A stretch of 64,000 nucleotides of DNA from Saprospiraceae bacterium (GTDB lineage: Bacteria; Bacteroidota; Bacteroidia; Chitinophagales; Saprospiraceae). The translations under genes were made by a program, and so were the position numbers. Position 1 is the first letter of the stretch. Each line of letters begins with the position of its first letter. This document shows, in pieces, positions 16,762 through 26,032 of this stretch. Under the pieces are notes generated by a model, which saw only the letters and a program-made list of their open reading frames with translations, had not been told where the DNA came from and did no database searches. The DNA is taken from assembly GCA_016717105.1 (NCBI GenBank), contig JADKGF010000004.1, positions 165,770-229,769 of the forward strand. Direction: 5' to 3'.

Positions 16762-17540
16762 TTCTTTGGATTTAGGATGACAGATTGGGTTTTATTTTTG
16801 GAGAGATCTTCTGGTTTGGCATACAGATTCAAGGAATAATATTCACCTTTTCTCCACGCATCGATCATATTCTTATAATATTTGCTCGCAGGATTCCCAG
16901 ATTGCCCGCCAGGATATACAGCATGACCCATGACTTTGTCTTCTAGGCTTATCACCATTCTCCAACTTGGCCCGAAAGAAAATCCAGTAGCATTGATCGC
17001 ATCAGGGCAACCATCAGCTGCAATATCCATTTCTGAAAACGCAGGCAGTCTTGTCAAATGATAAATGTGTAACGGTTTGTATTCGCCCCATTTGTTTGAT
17101 TCTCCTTCATTTTTTCTTTTTATAAAAGCATCAATTGATTCTTTGACAGACTTGATGACGATATCTTTGGCATTTTCTTTATTTCCAGTGGTTTTATTGT
17201 CAAAAAATTTATTTTCAGGCTCCGATTGTATCAATTCGAGCAATCTCCAGGCTTCAGGATAATTAACATCGTTGTTTTGTTTAAGAACCTGAATTTCGTC
17301 CCAAGTATTTTCAACAAGCTTCTTATACAAGAGATCAAAAAGTACAGGCATCTCAGCATTCGCCTTGTATTGGTAATCCCAAGATGTCAATTGATCGAAT
17401 ATAGTTCCATGCCCAGCTGGTAAATCTTCTTTTTTGACCATTGATTTTATAACATTGATATAATCAGAAGCTTTGTAAGAAAATGCATCTTGTTGCATCG
17501 CCTGCATTTGTTCAGGAGAAATAGCATTCATATTTGTCAA
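16758..17540 (-). CDS. Penicillin acylase family protein, C-terminal part
   Basis: This frame (260 residues from an internal ATG) is the C-terminal third of the peptidase S45 protein whose first part is 17640-19187. The bridging codons at 17541-17639 are open in the same frame and read FIASANQVSADKTYPYYFTG, the conserved stretch of the beta chain after NPSRG. Only one codon, TGA at 17640-17642, interrupts the frame. Later motifs GFSFGPSWRMVISL and YPGGQSGNPASKYY are the family's conserved C-terminal elements. On its own it would be inactive. Confidence 0.88.
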   Translation of the reverse strand: MTNMNAISPEQMQAMQQDAFSYKASDYINVIKSMVKKEDLPAGHGTIFDQLTSWDYQYKANAEMPVLFDLLYKKLVENTWDEIQVLKQNNDVNYPEAWRLLELIQSEPENKFFDNKTTGNKENAKDIVIKSVKESIDAFIKRKNEGESNKWGEYKPLHIYHLTRLPAFSEMDIAADGCPDAINATGFSFGPSWRMVISLEDKVMGHAVYPGGQSGNPASKYYKNMIDAWRKGEYYSLNLYAKPEDLSKNKTQSVILNPKK

Positions 17541-17639
17541 TTTGTCATTGATGCTTCGATTTCGGTACCGCTCAAATTTTCCGGTAAAATAATATGGATA
17601 AGTCTTGTCTGCACTTACTTGATTTGCGGAAGCAATAAA

Positions 17640-19187
17640 TCACCTTGATGGGTTGATAATCTGTGGATTTTGGTTTTTAGGGATCCAATCGCTCCATCCA
17701 TTCACTGATTTATTGCCATTTTCGACAAATCGACCATCTTGGTCATACTTTGCCGGGAAACGACCATTTACACGCATGGCGATGTCTCCATCTTTGGCGG
17801 CAAAACCAAAATTTTGAGCAGGTGAGATATATTTATTGGTGGCCTTTTGGTATTCATCATAATTTTTGCAAGCCATGGCATCTATAAATACATTAAACTC
17901 ATCGGTATCAGGTTCATCATGGCAGATCCATCTGAGTGCCAAGTCAGTCTTTGTATCGGTTGTTGCTTTGAAAATTGGTCCCCAATGTGTATATTTTACA
18001 GTATCAATAATTGAAGTTCCACCTTTGACTTTGACTTCTTCTATTCGATATTTGACCTCTTTTTCTGTGCCATCAAGCATATATTTTGTTTTCTCTGGAT
18101 TGGTCCATTCTACGGCAAAAACATCTTCTACATCTTGTCCCACATTGGTTTCGCCCCAAGCAATGTGCTCATTAAATCCGATCATAATACCTGGAAATCC
18201 AGGGAAAGAAACGCCATATGCATTAAATTGTGGTGTATGAATATGTACTTCAAACCATACCGATGGCAATCCTAAACTCAGATGTGGATCATTGCAGAAA
18301 ATTGGTTTGCCTGTCGATGATTTAGATCCACTGATTCCCCAAGAATTACTTCCAATTCCTTTATTTCTGTTTTCATTGTATTTATTTGAGATCGGCTTGC
18401 GGTATAATGACAAAGTATCCAAAGGCTTGCCACGAAGGCTATCAAATTGAAAATTTGTGCCTTGAGGAATTACAGGATTTTCAATTTTTTGGTGTTCAGG
18501 ATATAGATGATTGAAATCTTCTTTACCCAGATAATATAACAGGTTAGTATTTTCGATATCATCATTTCTCCCAGCAAGAACCAAGGACATTTGTTTAAAG
18601 ACAAGTGCCGATTTTAATGCGGTCCAAGTCGATGGTTTGAAATCAAAAAGCTTGTATTCCATAGGCAAATCAGCTTGGCTAAGACTATTGATATACGCAT
18701 TGACTCCATCCACGTATCTGAAAGATGATGCAAAACGATCAGATTTCTCCCAACCTTTAACTGCATTTTCAGCAGCGTATTTCATACCTCTTCGCCTTCT
18801 TTCGAGATCGATCTCGATGGTTTTGGGCCCTATTATTGATGACAATTCACCAGCAGCGGCCATCGCGAGAAATTCCATTTGAAAAAGTCTGTTTTGGGCT
18901 TCAGCATACCCTTGTGCAAATAAGGCATCTTCAAGGTTTTGGGCATAAATATGTGCTACTCTTCGGTCATCATATATGATCTGCACCTTATCTTTTAGTC
19001 CATTAGCTTCGATGGTTATATCCTTTATTTCGCTGCGTGTATCAGATGTCCATATTCCGTTGAATGGATTCAAAAATTTACCAAGTGGTGGTAAAGGATC
19101 CTTTCCAAAGTGAATATTCCCATTAAGAAATAATACCAACAAAATGGTTACAAACATTGTCAAAACATATAAAAACTTTTGCGTCAT
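17640..19187 (-). CDS. Penicillin acylase family protein (peptidase S45), N-terminal part ending at an in-frame TGA
   Basis: 515 residues with an N-terminal membrane anchor/signal (KFLYVLTMFVTILLVLFLNG), the alpha-chain motif QGYAEAQNRLFQMEF, and the Ntn-hydrolase processing site GSNSWGISG, whose Ser becomes the N-terminal nucleophile of the beta chain after autocleavage. Further conserved stretches are FCNDPHLSLGLPS and GFNEHIAWGETNVGQDVEDVF. The frame stops at NPSR-TGA where relatives have NPSRG; the remainder is open downstream. Joined length about 809 codons is normal for periplasmic S45 acylases. It hydrolyses amide bonds of acylated molecules such as lactones or beta-lactams; substrate unknown. 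First gene of an operon with 16399, coaE and the hydrolase. Confidence 0.9.
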   Translation of the reverse strand: MTQKFLYVLTMFVTILLVLFLNGNIHFGKDPLPPLGKFLNPFNGIWTSDTRSEIKDITIEANGLKDKVQIIYDDRRVAHIYAQNLEDALFAQGYAEAQNRLFQMEFLAMAAAGELSSIIGPKTIEIDLERRRRGMKYAAENAVKGWEKSDRFASSFRYVDGVNAYINSLSQADLPMEYKLFDFKPSTWTALKSALVFKQMSLVLAGRNDDIENTNLLYYLGKEDFNHLYPEHQKIENPVIPQGTNFQFDSLRGKPLDTLSLYRKPISNKYNENRNKGIGSNSWGISGSKSSTGKPIFCNDPHLSLGLPSVWFEVHIHTPQFNAYGVSFPGFPGIMIGFNEHIAWGETNVGQDVEDVFAVEWTNPEKTKYMLDGTEKEVKYRIEEVKVKGGTSIIDTVKYTHWGPIFKATTDTKTDLALRWICHDEPDTDEFNVFIDAMACKNYDEYQKATNKYISPAQNFGFAAKDGDIAMRVNGRFPAKYDQDGRFVENGNKSVNGWSDWIPKNQNPQIINPSR

Positions 19188-19230
19188 GCTGTGTCCTTTA
19201 TTTTGGGGATAATGATAAGAAAAATTACAA

Positions 19231-19238
19231 CAAATTTA
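19231..19238 (-). promoter_or_regulatory. Candidate -7 element TAAATTTG for the penicillin acylase operon
   Basis: TAAATTTG on the minus strand fits TAnnTTTG, 44 bases before the ATG at 19187 and just downstream of the terminator of the previous transcription unit. Confidence 0.4.
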
Positions 19239-19264
19239 ACATTTATTTTTTCAGAAACTGCATT

Positions 19265-19310
19265 AAACAAAAAATCCAAAGTCTCTCCTTGTGAAACTTT
19301 GGATTTTTAT
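19265..19310 (-). terminator. Intrinsic terminator after the TPR lipoprotein gene
   Basis: A perfect 11-bp stem (arms 19272-19282 and 19296-19306, AAATCCAAAGT pairing with ACTTTGGATTT) with a 13-base loop is followed on the minus strand by TTTTTTGTTTAATG. It lies 22 bases after the stop at 19332. Confidence 0.85.
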
Positions 19311-19331
19311 TGGTTTGACCTACTTTAATTA

Positions 19332-20771
19332 TCAATCTGAAGTCCTAATTGTTGTAGTCTCTTGTATCCAACATGGTACAAAAAATGAGTCCCCAGCTTT
19401 TAGGTTTCTAAAGAAAATGTCTTCCTTTTTGGGCATATATTGTAGATACCGATTTATAAGAGAATTGGCTTCATTTGCAACCTTGCTATCTACAGATTTT
19501 GCTTTGTACCACATATCTATAGCTGGCCATGTAACCACCTGACTATCCCAGCCTCTTCCAGTACCGCATAAAGGGCCACTAGATGCATATAAGTTTCCTA
19601 TTAATAAATATGGCTGTCCCCAACCCGGCTTTGCTTTCGCTGCATCCAGGGCATATTTTCTTGATTTTGGGTAGTTTTTTAGGTCTCGATAATAAATTTT
19701 TGCTATCAAAAGCAAATACTTGGCTTTGGAATCACTGTCATTTGCTTGTTCGGCACATGATAAGTAAGACTCAATGGCCTTATTGTAACGACCGTCATTA
19801 TAATCTTCATTTCCTTGAGCGGCACAACTCAATGCTGGAGGTGCTTCATAGCATTTGGTAGATTTCACTTGTTTAATTTCTTTCAACCTCGTATCATCGG
19901 CACTACAATTACCTCTCAAAAGCCTTGCGTAAGCCAGATTTACAATATCACAACTATCAGGAAATTGTTTATATAAAGTATAATACTTATTTGCGTAATA
20001 ATTACAATCATAGAAATTATCAATACCTTCTAAAGCTTCCAATCTAACAGGCGCATATTCGTCGATGACTTCCCAAGATTCACAAGCTTTTCCTTTGCAA
20101 GTAGCCTTTCCATTTTCTATTGCCTTAAAAATTAAATCGGCATATTTCCGACCATCTTCTATATTCAACCTGCCATCTACTACCCTATCATAAACCATTT
20201 TGGTAAAAGGATTGATAACAAAATAATCTGCATTTTTACCTTTTACATCGAAATTGGACTTAAGCAGCCCAAAAATATTGTCCATTGTGGTGTACTGTTG
20301 ATAATAGTAATAATAATCAAAACCTTTCAGTCCATTTATATAGGCTTCATCACCAAAACATTCCTTCTTTTTATCATAAATCATCATGATTGTATCAACA
20401 TATCGCTGCTTTTGAATGGAATCAGTAGCACTCTCAAACAACTTTTTATAAATATTAGCACCATCTTCAAAATGATATTTTACTCGACCATTAGAACCTG
20501 GTGCCAAGCTATAAGCAAGTTTCCAATGTTTAAGCGCCTCATCATATTTATTCAATTTCATAAAATCCTTGTACAAGACAAAAGCTGTCTCTGCACGTTC
20601 TCTGTCGTAACCGGACAAATCAGCAAAAGTCGCACATGGACTCACTGGTCCTTGCTTGACAGGTATGGTATCAGTTTTTGTTGGTTCTTCTGTTTTGACT
20701 ACAGTCGCTACCTTAGGAGCGCAGGCAAAATATCCAAAAAACATACTAAAAACGATGACTCTAAATAACAT
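19332..20771 (-). CDS. TPR lipoprotein, paralogue of the next gene upstream
   Basis: The 479-residue product has a lipoprotein-like leader (MLFRVIVFSMFFGYFAC). The body is helical with TPR-like pairs (AFVLYKDFMKLNKYDEALKH, YNKAIESYLSCAEQANDSDS), and the C-terminal third contains KPGWGQPYLLIGNLYASSG and FVPCWIQETTTIRT. The same C-terminal pattern occurs in 20894-22306 (NPGWGRPYMLIGDMYGKT, VGCWIGETVRVRF), so these are paralogues. Four or more Cys are conserved. It is probably an envelope scaffold; no partner is known. It lies between two terminators and thus forms its own unit. Confidence 0.75.
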   Translation of the reverse strand: MLFRVIVFSMFFGYFACAPKVATVVKTEEPTKTDTIPVKQGPVSPCATFADLSGYDRERAETAFVLYKDFMKLNKYDEALKHWKLAYSLAPGSNGRVKYHFEDGANIYKKLFESATDSIQKQRYVDTIMMIYDKKKECFGDEAYINGLKGFDYYYYYQQYTTMDNIFGLLKSNFDVKGKNADYFVINPFTKMVYDRVVDGRLNIEDGRKYADLIFKAIENGKATCKGKACESWEVIDEYAPVRLEALEGIDNFYDCNYYANKYYTLYKQFPDSCDIVNLAYARLLRGNCSADDTRLKEIKQVKSTKCYEAPPALSCAAQGNEDYNDGRYNKAIESYLSCAEQANDSDSKAKYLLLIAKIYYRDLKNYPKSRKYALDAAKAKPGWGQPYLLIGNLYASSGPLCGTGRGWDSQVVTWPAIDMWYKAKSVDSKVANEANSLINRYLQYMPKKEDIFFRNLKAGDSFFVPCWIQETTTIRTSD

Positions 20772-20840
20772 GGTAAATATATTTGTGATGTAAATTTACT
20801 AAAAAATGGCTAAAATTAAGCCCTAATTGACAAAAAAATC

Positions 20841-20874
20841 AAAAAAAAAGGGACAATCAGTTGATTATCCCTTT
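20841..20874 (-). terminator. Intrinsic terminator after the purH-coaX-OMP-TPR cluster
   Basis: AAAGGGA and ATCCCTTT arms (20847-20859 with 20862-20874) form a 13-bp stem with one weak pair. On the minus strand nine T follow directly. It lies 20 bases after the stop at 20894. Confidence 0.85.
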
Positions 20875-20893
20875 AATATTTTTTAAAAATTGA

Positions 20894-22306
20894 TTATTTG
20901 AATCTAACTCTTACAGTCTCTCCTATCCAACAACCAACAGAAACACTCTGTCCTTCTGATACACCTCTCATAAATCCTTCCTGCTTGTCAGGTAGTGAAC
21001 TGTAATAACTTGACAGTCTATCATTTGCTTCACCGGCGACACTTCCATCAATGGATTTAGCATAATTATATTTGTCGATAGCAGCCAAAATTGCCAATCG
21101 TTGACTCCAGTGATCGCCACATGATCTAGCTGTTTTACCATACATATCACCTATAAGCATGTATGGTCTTCCCCAACCAGGATTAAGTTTTGCGGCGGCA
21201 TAGGCGGTACTTCTGGCTTGGCTGTATAAATTGAGTTTTCGGAATTCAATAGACGCAATACCAAACATATATGTTGCTTTTTTGTCATTATCTGTTTCTT
21301 CATTCATTGCTTGCTTATACTTAGAAATGGCTTGATATCTACCAGCTTCATAAGCTGCCCTAGCAGCTGCTGCTGGATTATTTGCTTCAAATTCAGCTTG
21401 TAATCTTGCATTTTCAGTGGATGCATATTTTTTCCACTCTTCATCCAATTTCAATACAACAGGATCAGTGTCCAAACAACCTTGTGCTTTGAGTGTTTGC
21501 AATACCCTTTTAAGTGTTTGTGCATCTTCCTTATTCTCTTCGTATTCTGGGATCAATTTTTCTTTAAAATACTCACAATCAAAAATCTGTTTTTCGATTT
21601 CAGCAAATTTTTCTTCCATAGCTTCTTTAGCTTGCTGATACCCTTCAGACAATTTTTCATTATTGGCAATATTGTATTCGGCTATTTCAGACAATCGCTT
21701 ATAGAGACTAACCGCTTTTTCTTTTGGCATTCTACCTTCCTTAAATTCATATACGATGATATTGGCATAAGGATCCATAATGATGTATTCTGCTTTATCG
21801 CCTGCATATTTGATACATTGATCCAAGGCTTTTATGTTATCATCATATGAACTATTGACAGAATAAAACATATCATACGCTTTACGCCCATATAAATATC
21901 CCAATCTTGCATTCACTTCATCATCAGTTCCATTTTTTGTAGTGATGCTTTTTGACTCAAAACAAGCAATAGCCTGATCATACAACATAACGATCTTAGC
22001 TTTATATTCAGCTGTAAGCTTTTCATCTGTAGTGGTTGTCAACAAATGTTTGTACAAAGCTACGCCATCGGTATAGTGATAATCTCTCTTACCATCAGCC
22101 GCAGGTGCAAGCTTAAAGGCAATCTGCCAATTTTCAAAAGCAGTTGTATAATCTCCTGCTTTCAAAGCTTGTCGATAAATAGAATGCGCATTTTCAGCAT
22201 CCGTCTGTGTAGGCTTGCCAATCCAGTTTTCGCATTGCGCATTGACCAATGAAGTAGCAAAAACTACAATCAAGGTACTAAAAACAGATAAAAAACGATA
22301 ATTCAT
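20894..22306 (-). CDS. Exported TPR protein
   Basis: 470 residues with a Sec signal peptide (FLSVFSTLIVVFATSLVNAQ) and repeated helical TPR units from about residue 30 on (NAHSIYRQALKAGDYTTAFE, RYQAISKYKQAMNEETDNDK). The last part matches its downstream paralogue at 19332-20771. It follows the outer-membrane protein gene by 38 bases and precedes a strong terminator, so it is likely the last gene of the purH-coaX-OMP unit. Predicted periplasmic, possibly associated with the outer-membrane protein; no direct evidence. Confidence 0.78.
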   Translation of the reverse strand: MNYRFLSVFSTLIVVFATSLVNAQCENWIGKPTQTDAENAHSIYRQALKAGDYTTAFENWQIAFKLAPAADGKRDYHYTDGVALYKHLLTTTTDEKLTAEYKAKIVMLYDQAIACFESKSITTKNGTDDEVNARLGYLYGRKAYDMFYSVNSSYDDNIKALDQCIKYAGDKAEYIIMDPYANIIVYEFKEGRMPKEKAVSLYKRLSEIAEYNIANNEKLSEGYQQAKEAMEEKFAEIEKQIFDCEYFKEKLIPEYEENKEDAQTLKRVLQTLKAQGCLDTDPVVLKLDEEWKKYASTENARLQAEFEANNPAAAARAAYEAGRYQAISKYKQAMNEETDNDKKATYMFGIASIEFRKLNLYSQARSTAYAAAKLNPGWGRPYMLIGDMYGKTARSCGDHWSQRLAILAAIDKYNYAKSIDGSVAGEANDRLSSYYSSLPDKQEGFMRGVSEGQSVSVGCWIGETVRVRFK

Positions 22307-22344
22307 AATAAGGTGGTGTGTGTTAAGTTAATGATTTATTTACT

Positions 22345-23304
22345 TTAATTATACTTTCTCTTTAAAAACCATTCGTCATCATTAAAAGTTACGCCAAATG
22401 AAATTTTAACAAATTTTTCAGAAATCGGCGTATCCTTGCCTCTGATACCGGCATTAAGCCCGATATTGATATGAGAAACCTTACGTTGGAATACAAATGG
22501 CATGCCAAGACCAAAGGTTAGCCCGTAAGTATCTATTTGTTTTCCTTCAACGATCCTTGGATCAGTTCCGTAATATACACCATACCGATAATAAACTCTT
22601 TTGAGAAAATTGTCAAATGATTTATAATCTGGTCTAATGTAACCACCAAGACTTACTTTGGAAACATTTGTGAGTGATCCTTTTGAATGATTGGCTGCTT
22701 CGTTATAGTATGATGACCAAAAAGTAGCAACATAGTTTACACCTATTGCAAACTTTTCACCTTTATAATATGTTGCACCCAATCCTATTTCACCTGGCAA
22801 CTTACCTTTACCGGCGATTTCATTTTTGATTTGTATTGTGTCTACTAACGTTCCAGCGGGTAAGTTCTGAACAAGGGTATGAAAAACATTATATGATGTA
22901 GAAAAGCTAGTGGTTGAATTCGCATGAATACCAAATGAAATTCGTTTTGCTGGAGTCAACTTATTGTTTTCAATCTGCTTTTTATTTACCGTCGTAAAAT
23001 ACATAAGGCCGGCATTCCACAAAAAACCTTTGATATTATATTGATTTGAATACAAATTATTGTAAACAAAGTCGTCATCATTAAAATACACATTATTTTC
23101 ATACTTGAGATTGCCATACAAATAACCCAAATTAACACCAAAAGATAGGTTTTTGTACTTTATTGAATTGCCCCACATCAGCTTATAACTGCCGCCTGAT
23201 CCCTTATAATTGTGTGTATAAGGTGAGACGCTAGATGTAGAGTCATTTACAGCAATATCGTAATTTACAACAGAGTGTGGCATCAAGGTCAGCGACATAG
23301 CCAA
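22345..23304 (-). CDS. Outer-membrane beta-barrel protein, C-terminal part (frameshifted)
   Basis: 319 residues of barrel strands (SFGVNLGYLYGNLKYENN, ISFGIHANSTTSFSTSYNVF, GLTFGLGMPFVFQRKVSH) ending FNDDEWFLKRKYN. The annotated ATG lies inside a conserved strand; the real N-terminus is the frame at 23289-23687. One missing A in the run at 23314-23319 explains the break: repair gives GVKKDYKLAMSLTLMPHSVV, which fits the family. Together they encode a protein of about 447 residues of the Bacteroidota 'NNPYSRLGIGD' outer-membrane family. Role unknown. Confidence 0.8.
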   Translation of the reverse strand: MAMSLTLMPHSVVNYDIAVNDSTSSVSPYTHNYKGSGGSYKLMWGNSIKYKNLSFGVNLGYLYGNLKYENNVYFNDDDFVYNNLYSNQYNIKGFLWNAGLMYFTTVNKKQIENNKLTPAKRISFGIHANSTTSFSTSYNVFHTLVQNLPAGTLVDTIQIKNEIAGKGKLPGEIGLGATYYKGEKFAIGVNYVATFWSSYYNEAANHSKGSLTNVSKVSLGGYIRPDYKSFDNFLKRVYYRYGVYYGTDPRIVEGKQIDTYGLTFGLGMPFVFQRKVSHINIGLNAGIRGKDTPISEKFVKISFGVTFNDDEWFLKRKYN

Positions 23305-23687
23305 CTTGTAATCTTTTTTACACCATCGTAAAGATCGTTTATTGGGTTACGAAGCGGAAATGCAAGAGAAATATAATCTAAATTTCCCGTCCAAAAACTA
23401 TTGGAATTTTCTTTGTCCTTAAGCCACGTTTTTTTTCCGAATACACCAAAGTCAAAAGCCGTAGCATTGAGAAATGAGTAACTCGCTGGATTAACAACAT
23501 TAATATGATACCCATCTACAAAAGAAGCACCCAAGCCACCCATTTGACGTAGGTGATTAAAGTTATTGTCGTTGATATCACCAATACCCAAACGCGAATA
23601 AGGATTATTGTCGTTTTGTTGAGCAGACACTGTGGTAGTAACCAGTAACATCCATCCAAACACAAATAACACAATTTTATTTAACAT
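23289..23687 (-). CDS. Outer-membrane protein of the NPYSRLGIGD family, N-terminal part (frameshifted)
   Basis: A Sec signal (VLFVFGWMLLVTTTVSAQ) is followed by the family signature NPYSRLGIGDINDNNF and MGGLGASFVDGYHINVVNPA. The frame then runs out as KKITSWLCR inside a barrel strand; the correct continuation lies in 22345-23304, overlapping by 16 bases. The gene starts just inside the 3' end of coaX (overlap 11 bases), so the two are co-transcribed. Relatives sit next to coaX in many Bacteroidota, an arrangement also seen here. Confidence 0.82.
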   Translation of the reverse strand: MLNKIVLFVFGWMLLVTTTVSAQQNDNNPYSRLGIGDINDNNFNHLRQMGGLGASFVDGYHINVVNPASYSFLNATAFDFGVFGKKTWLKDKENSNSFWTGNLDYISLAFPLRNPINDLYDGVKKITSWLCR

Positions 23688-24405
23688 TATACTTTAAAAT
23701 TTCGTTTAAGCCTTCCATCACAAGATTTGGGGCGACAAATATCATATTTTTTGTCCAATTTTCAAAAAAAAATGCGTCTCCACCTGTCAAAATCACCTTA
23801 ATCTCCCCAAATTTATTTCTTGTTTCAGTTATAAACGAGTCGATTTCCCGAAATGTCCCTTTTATTGCACCATTTTGTAAAGCTTTAACAGTTGTATCAG
23901 CAATGAACTCATCGTTTAATACATTTTCCGCTAACGGTAGATTGGCTGTAAATTTATGCATTGCCTTAAATCTCATGTTGATGCCAGGACTAATATTTCC
24001 ACCCAAAAACCAACCTTTATTGTTGACAAAATTCATGGTGATACAAGTACCCATATCTATGAAGAGAATATTTTCATTTGGATATTTCATCCAAGCTCCT
24101 ACTGCAGCAGCTATTCGATCTTTGCCCAATGTTTCAGGCGTTCCATATTTGTTAACAATCGGTACTTTTGTAGAATGATCCAAATGTAAAAAATGTTGAT
24201 ACTTGCGTAATTGATCCATCAAGGATTTATCAGGTAACGACGTATTTGACAATATTACATTTTCAATTTTTAATGTTGATGGTAATTCATTCAAAATACT
24301 GTGCGCATATCTTTTTAATTTGACGGATTTGAATACTATAACATCGTTACTATTAAAAACAGCACACTTCACCCTTGTATTCCCTTGGTCAATGATTAAA
24401 TTCAT
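23677..24405 (-). CDS. coaX: Type III pantothenate kinase
   Basis: CoaX phosphorylates pantothenate, the first step of CoA synthesis; this window thus holds both the first (coaX) and last (coaE) steps. The start ATG at 24405 shares a base with the purH stop (TGATG); the ATG-less codon before it is not needed. The 242-residue protein shows DQGNTRVK (N-terminal phosphate loop), GKDRIAAAVGAW, DMGTCITMNFV and ILTGGDAFFFE, the standard type III motifs of the ASKHA fold. Cytoplasmic, active as a dimer in the family. Confidence 0.95.
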   Translation of the reverse strand: MNLIIDQGNTRVKCAVFNSNDVIVFKSVKLKRYAHSILNELPSTLKIENVILSNTSLPDKSLMDQLRKYQHFLHLDHSTKVPIVNKYGTPETLGKDRIAAAVGAWMKYPNENILFIDMGTCITMNFVNNKGWFLGGNISPGINMRFKAMHKFTANLPLAENVLNDEFIADTTVKALQNGAIKGTFREIDSFITETRNKFGEIKVILTGGDAFFFENWTKNMIFVAPNLVMEGLNEILKYNVK

Positions 24406-25931
24406 CAATGTCTAAAATGTCTGATTCCCGTAAAAACCATAGAAATATTGTGTGCATTACAGAAGTCAATACTCAACTGATCCTTAATAGATCCACCTGG
24501 TTGAGCCACAGCCGTGATTCCTTCATTCACTGCAAGCTCTACACAATCAGGAAAAGGGAAAAAAGCATCCGAAATCATAACAGAACCTTGAAGATCAAAA
24601 CCATATTTTATTGCTTTATCTATCGCTTGTTGACAAGCATCGATCCGGGATGTATGTCCGCATCCCATTCCTAACATCTGTTTGTCCTTTACCAATACAA
24701 TGGTATTAGATTTCAGATGTTTAGCACAAATTATTCCAAAATCCATATCCACAATCTCACTTACGGTAGGTTTTTTATCTGTTTTCACTTCACTGTTATG
24801 ACAAGATTCATCAGAAATATCTGCGTCTTGTACAATAACGCCATTAAGCAAACTCCTGAAAACTTTCTGAAAATCGGGCCATGATTTTAGCTTTAATAAG
24901 TTTCGTTTTGCATTTGCCATCAGTAATTTGATAGCATCATCATCATAATCAGGTGCGATTAATACCTCATAAAATATCTTATCAATTTGTTGTGCAGTAT
25001 TCAGGTCAATTTTAGCATTTGAAATTAATACACCACCGAAGGCCGAAACTGGATCTGCTTGTAAGGCTGCTTCCCACGCTTCCAATGCCGTTGGTCTCGT
25101 AGCTACGCCGCAAGGATTGGTATGTTTCAATATGGCAAACGTGGGAAGATCAGACTTAAATTCCTTCATCAATTGAACAGCAGCATCTATATCTACAAGA
25201 TTATTAAATGACAATTCCTTGCCATTCAATTTTTCAAAAACCTTATCTAAGTTTCCAAAATAACTTGCCTTTTGGTGTGGATTCTCACCATAACGCAATG
25301 GCGTACCACTCATAACACTACTTTTAAAAACTGCCTCACGCTGATTTGCATCTGCTAAATAATTGAATATAGCTGTGTCATAATGCGATGAAACTTTGAA
25401 GGCTTCAGCAGCCAAGTACCTTCGCTGCTCTAATGTACTTTCTCCCAGACCACTTTCCAAGATTGTCTTTAAATCACGATATTGATTTTTGGAAGGAATG
25501 ACGACCACATCCTGATGATTTTTAGCTCCAGCCCTGATGAGCGAAATCCCACCTATATCTATCTTCTCTATAATATCTTCATGAGACTTACCATCAGAGA
25601 CTGTATCTTCAAATGGGTACAAATCAACTACAACCAAGTCTAAAGTTGGAATCATATATTCTGCCAATTGAGAAAGATGGTCTTCGTTTCTGATTGCAAG
25701 TAAACCACCAAATACTTTCGGATGCAATGTTTTGACGCGTCCATCTAAAATGGAAGGATACCCAGTAAGTTCCTCCACCTTTTCGACATGTACGCTCAAT
25801 TCTTCAATGAAAGTCCTTGTACCTCCTGTGGAGTAAATTACCACACCTAGCTCGTTCAATTTAAGAATTATTTCTTCTAGTCCTTCTTTATCAAAGACTG
25901 AAATTAAAGCGGTTTTTATTGTTCTGACCAT
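24405..25931 (-). CDS. purH: Bifunctional AICAR formyltransferase/IMP cyclohydrolase
   Basis: PurH carries out the last two steps of IMP synthesis. Start placed at 25931 (MVRTIKTALISVFDKEGLEE), since the longer frame adds a spurious hydrophobic leader that runs into the gldN terminator. Residues 1-about 150 are the cyclohydrolase MGS-like domain (STGGTRTFIEE, VKTLHPKVFGGLLA). The formyltransferase part has RYGENPHQKASY, the KHTNPCG motif and a C-terminal GGSIKDQLSIDFCNAH. 508 residues is normal. It heads the unit purH-coaX-OMP-TPR. Confidence 0.96.
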   Translation of the reverse strand: MVRTIKTALISVFDKEGLEEIILKLNELGVVIYSTGGTRTFIEELSVHVEKVEELTGYPSILDGRVKTLHPKVFGGLLAIRNEDHLSQLAEYMIPTLDLVVVDLYPFEDTVSDGKSHEDIIEKIDIGGISLIRAGAKNHQDVVVIPSKNQYRDLKTILESGLGESTLEQRRYLAAEAFKVSSHYDTAIFNYLADANQREAVFKSSVMSGTPLRYGENPHQKASYFGNLDKVFEKLNGKELSFNNLVDIDAAVQLMKEFKSDLPTFAILKHTNPCGVATRPTALEAWEAALQADPVSAFGGVLISNAKIDLNTAQQIDKIFYEVLIAPDYDDDAIKLLMANAKRNLLKLKSWPDFQKVFRSLLNGVIVQDADISDESCHNSEVKTDKKPTVSEIVDMDFGIICAKHLKSNTIVLVKDKQMLGMGCGHTSRIDACQQAIDKAIKYGFDLQGSVMISDAFFPFPDCVELAVNEGITAVAQPGGSIKDQLSIDFCNAHNISMVFTGIRHFRH

Positions 25932-25983
25932 AATACAAATTGACAAAAAAACTATAAAAAAAATAAATAAGGCAATAAAACAA

Positions 25984-26014
25984 AAATGGGAAGCGCACAA
26001 GCGACTTCCCATTT
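25984..26014 (-). terminator. Intrinsic terminator of the gldKLMN operon
   Basis: AAATGGGAAG pairs perfectly with CTTCCCATTT; the inner loop can add a CGC/GCG pair. On the minus strand the hairpin is followed by TTTTTGTTTTATTG. It lies 19 bases after the gldN stop and separates gld from purH. Confidence 0.85.
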
Positions 26015-26032
26015 CTTATTACTTTGAATAAA

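Noticed and set aside
16758..19187. TGA recoded as an amino acid (selenocysteine or reassigned code)
   Set aside because: The expected residue is Gly, no selenocysteine element is evident, and TGA serves as a normal stop elsewhere (for example the U32 gene and purH).
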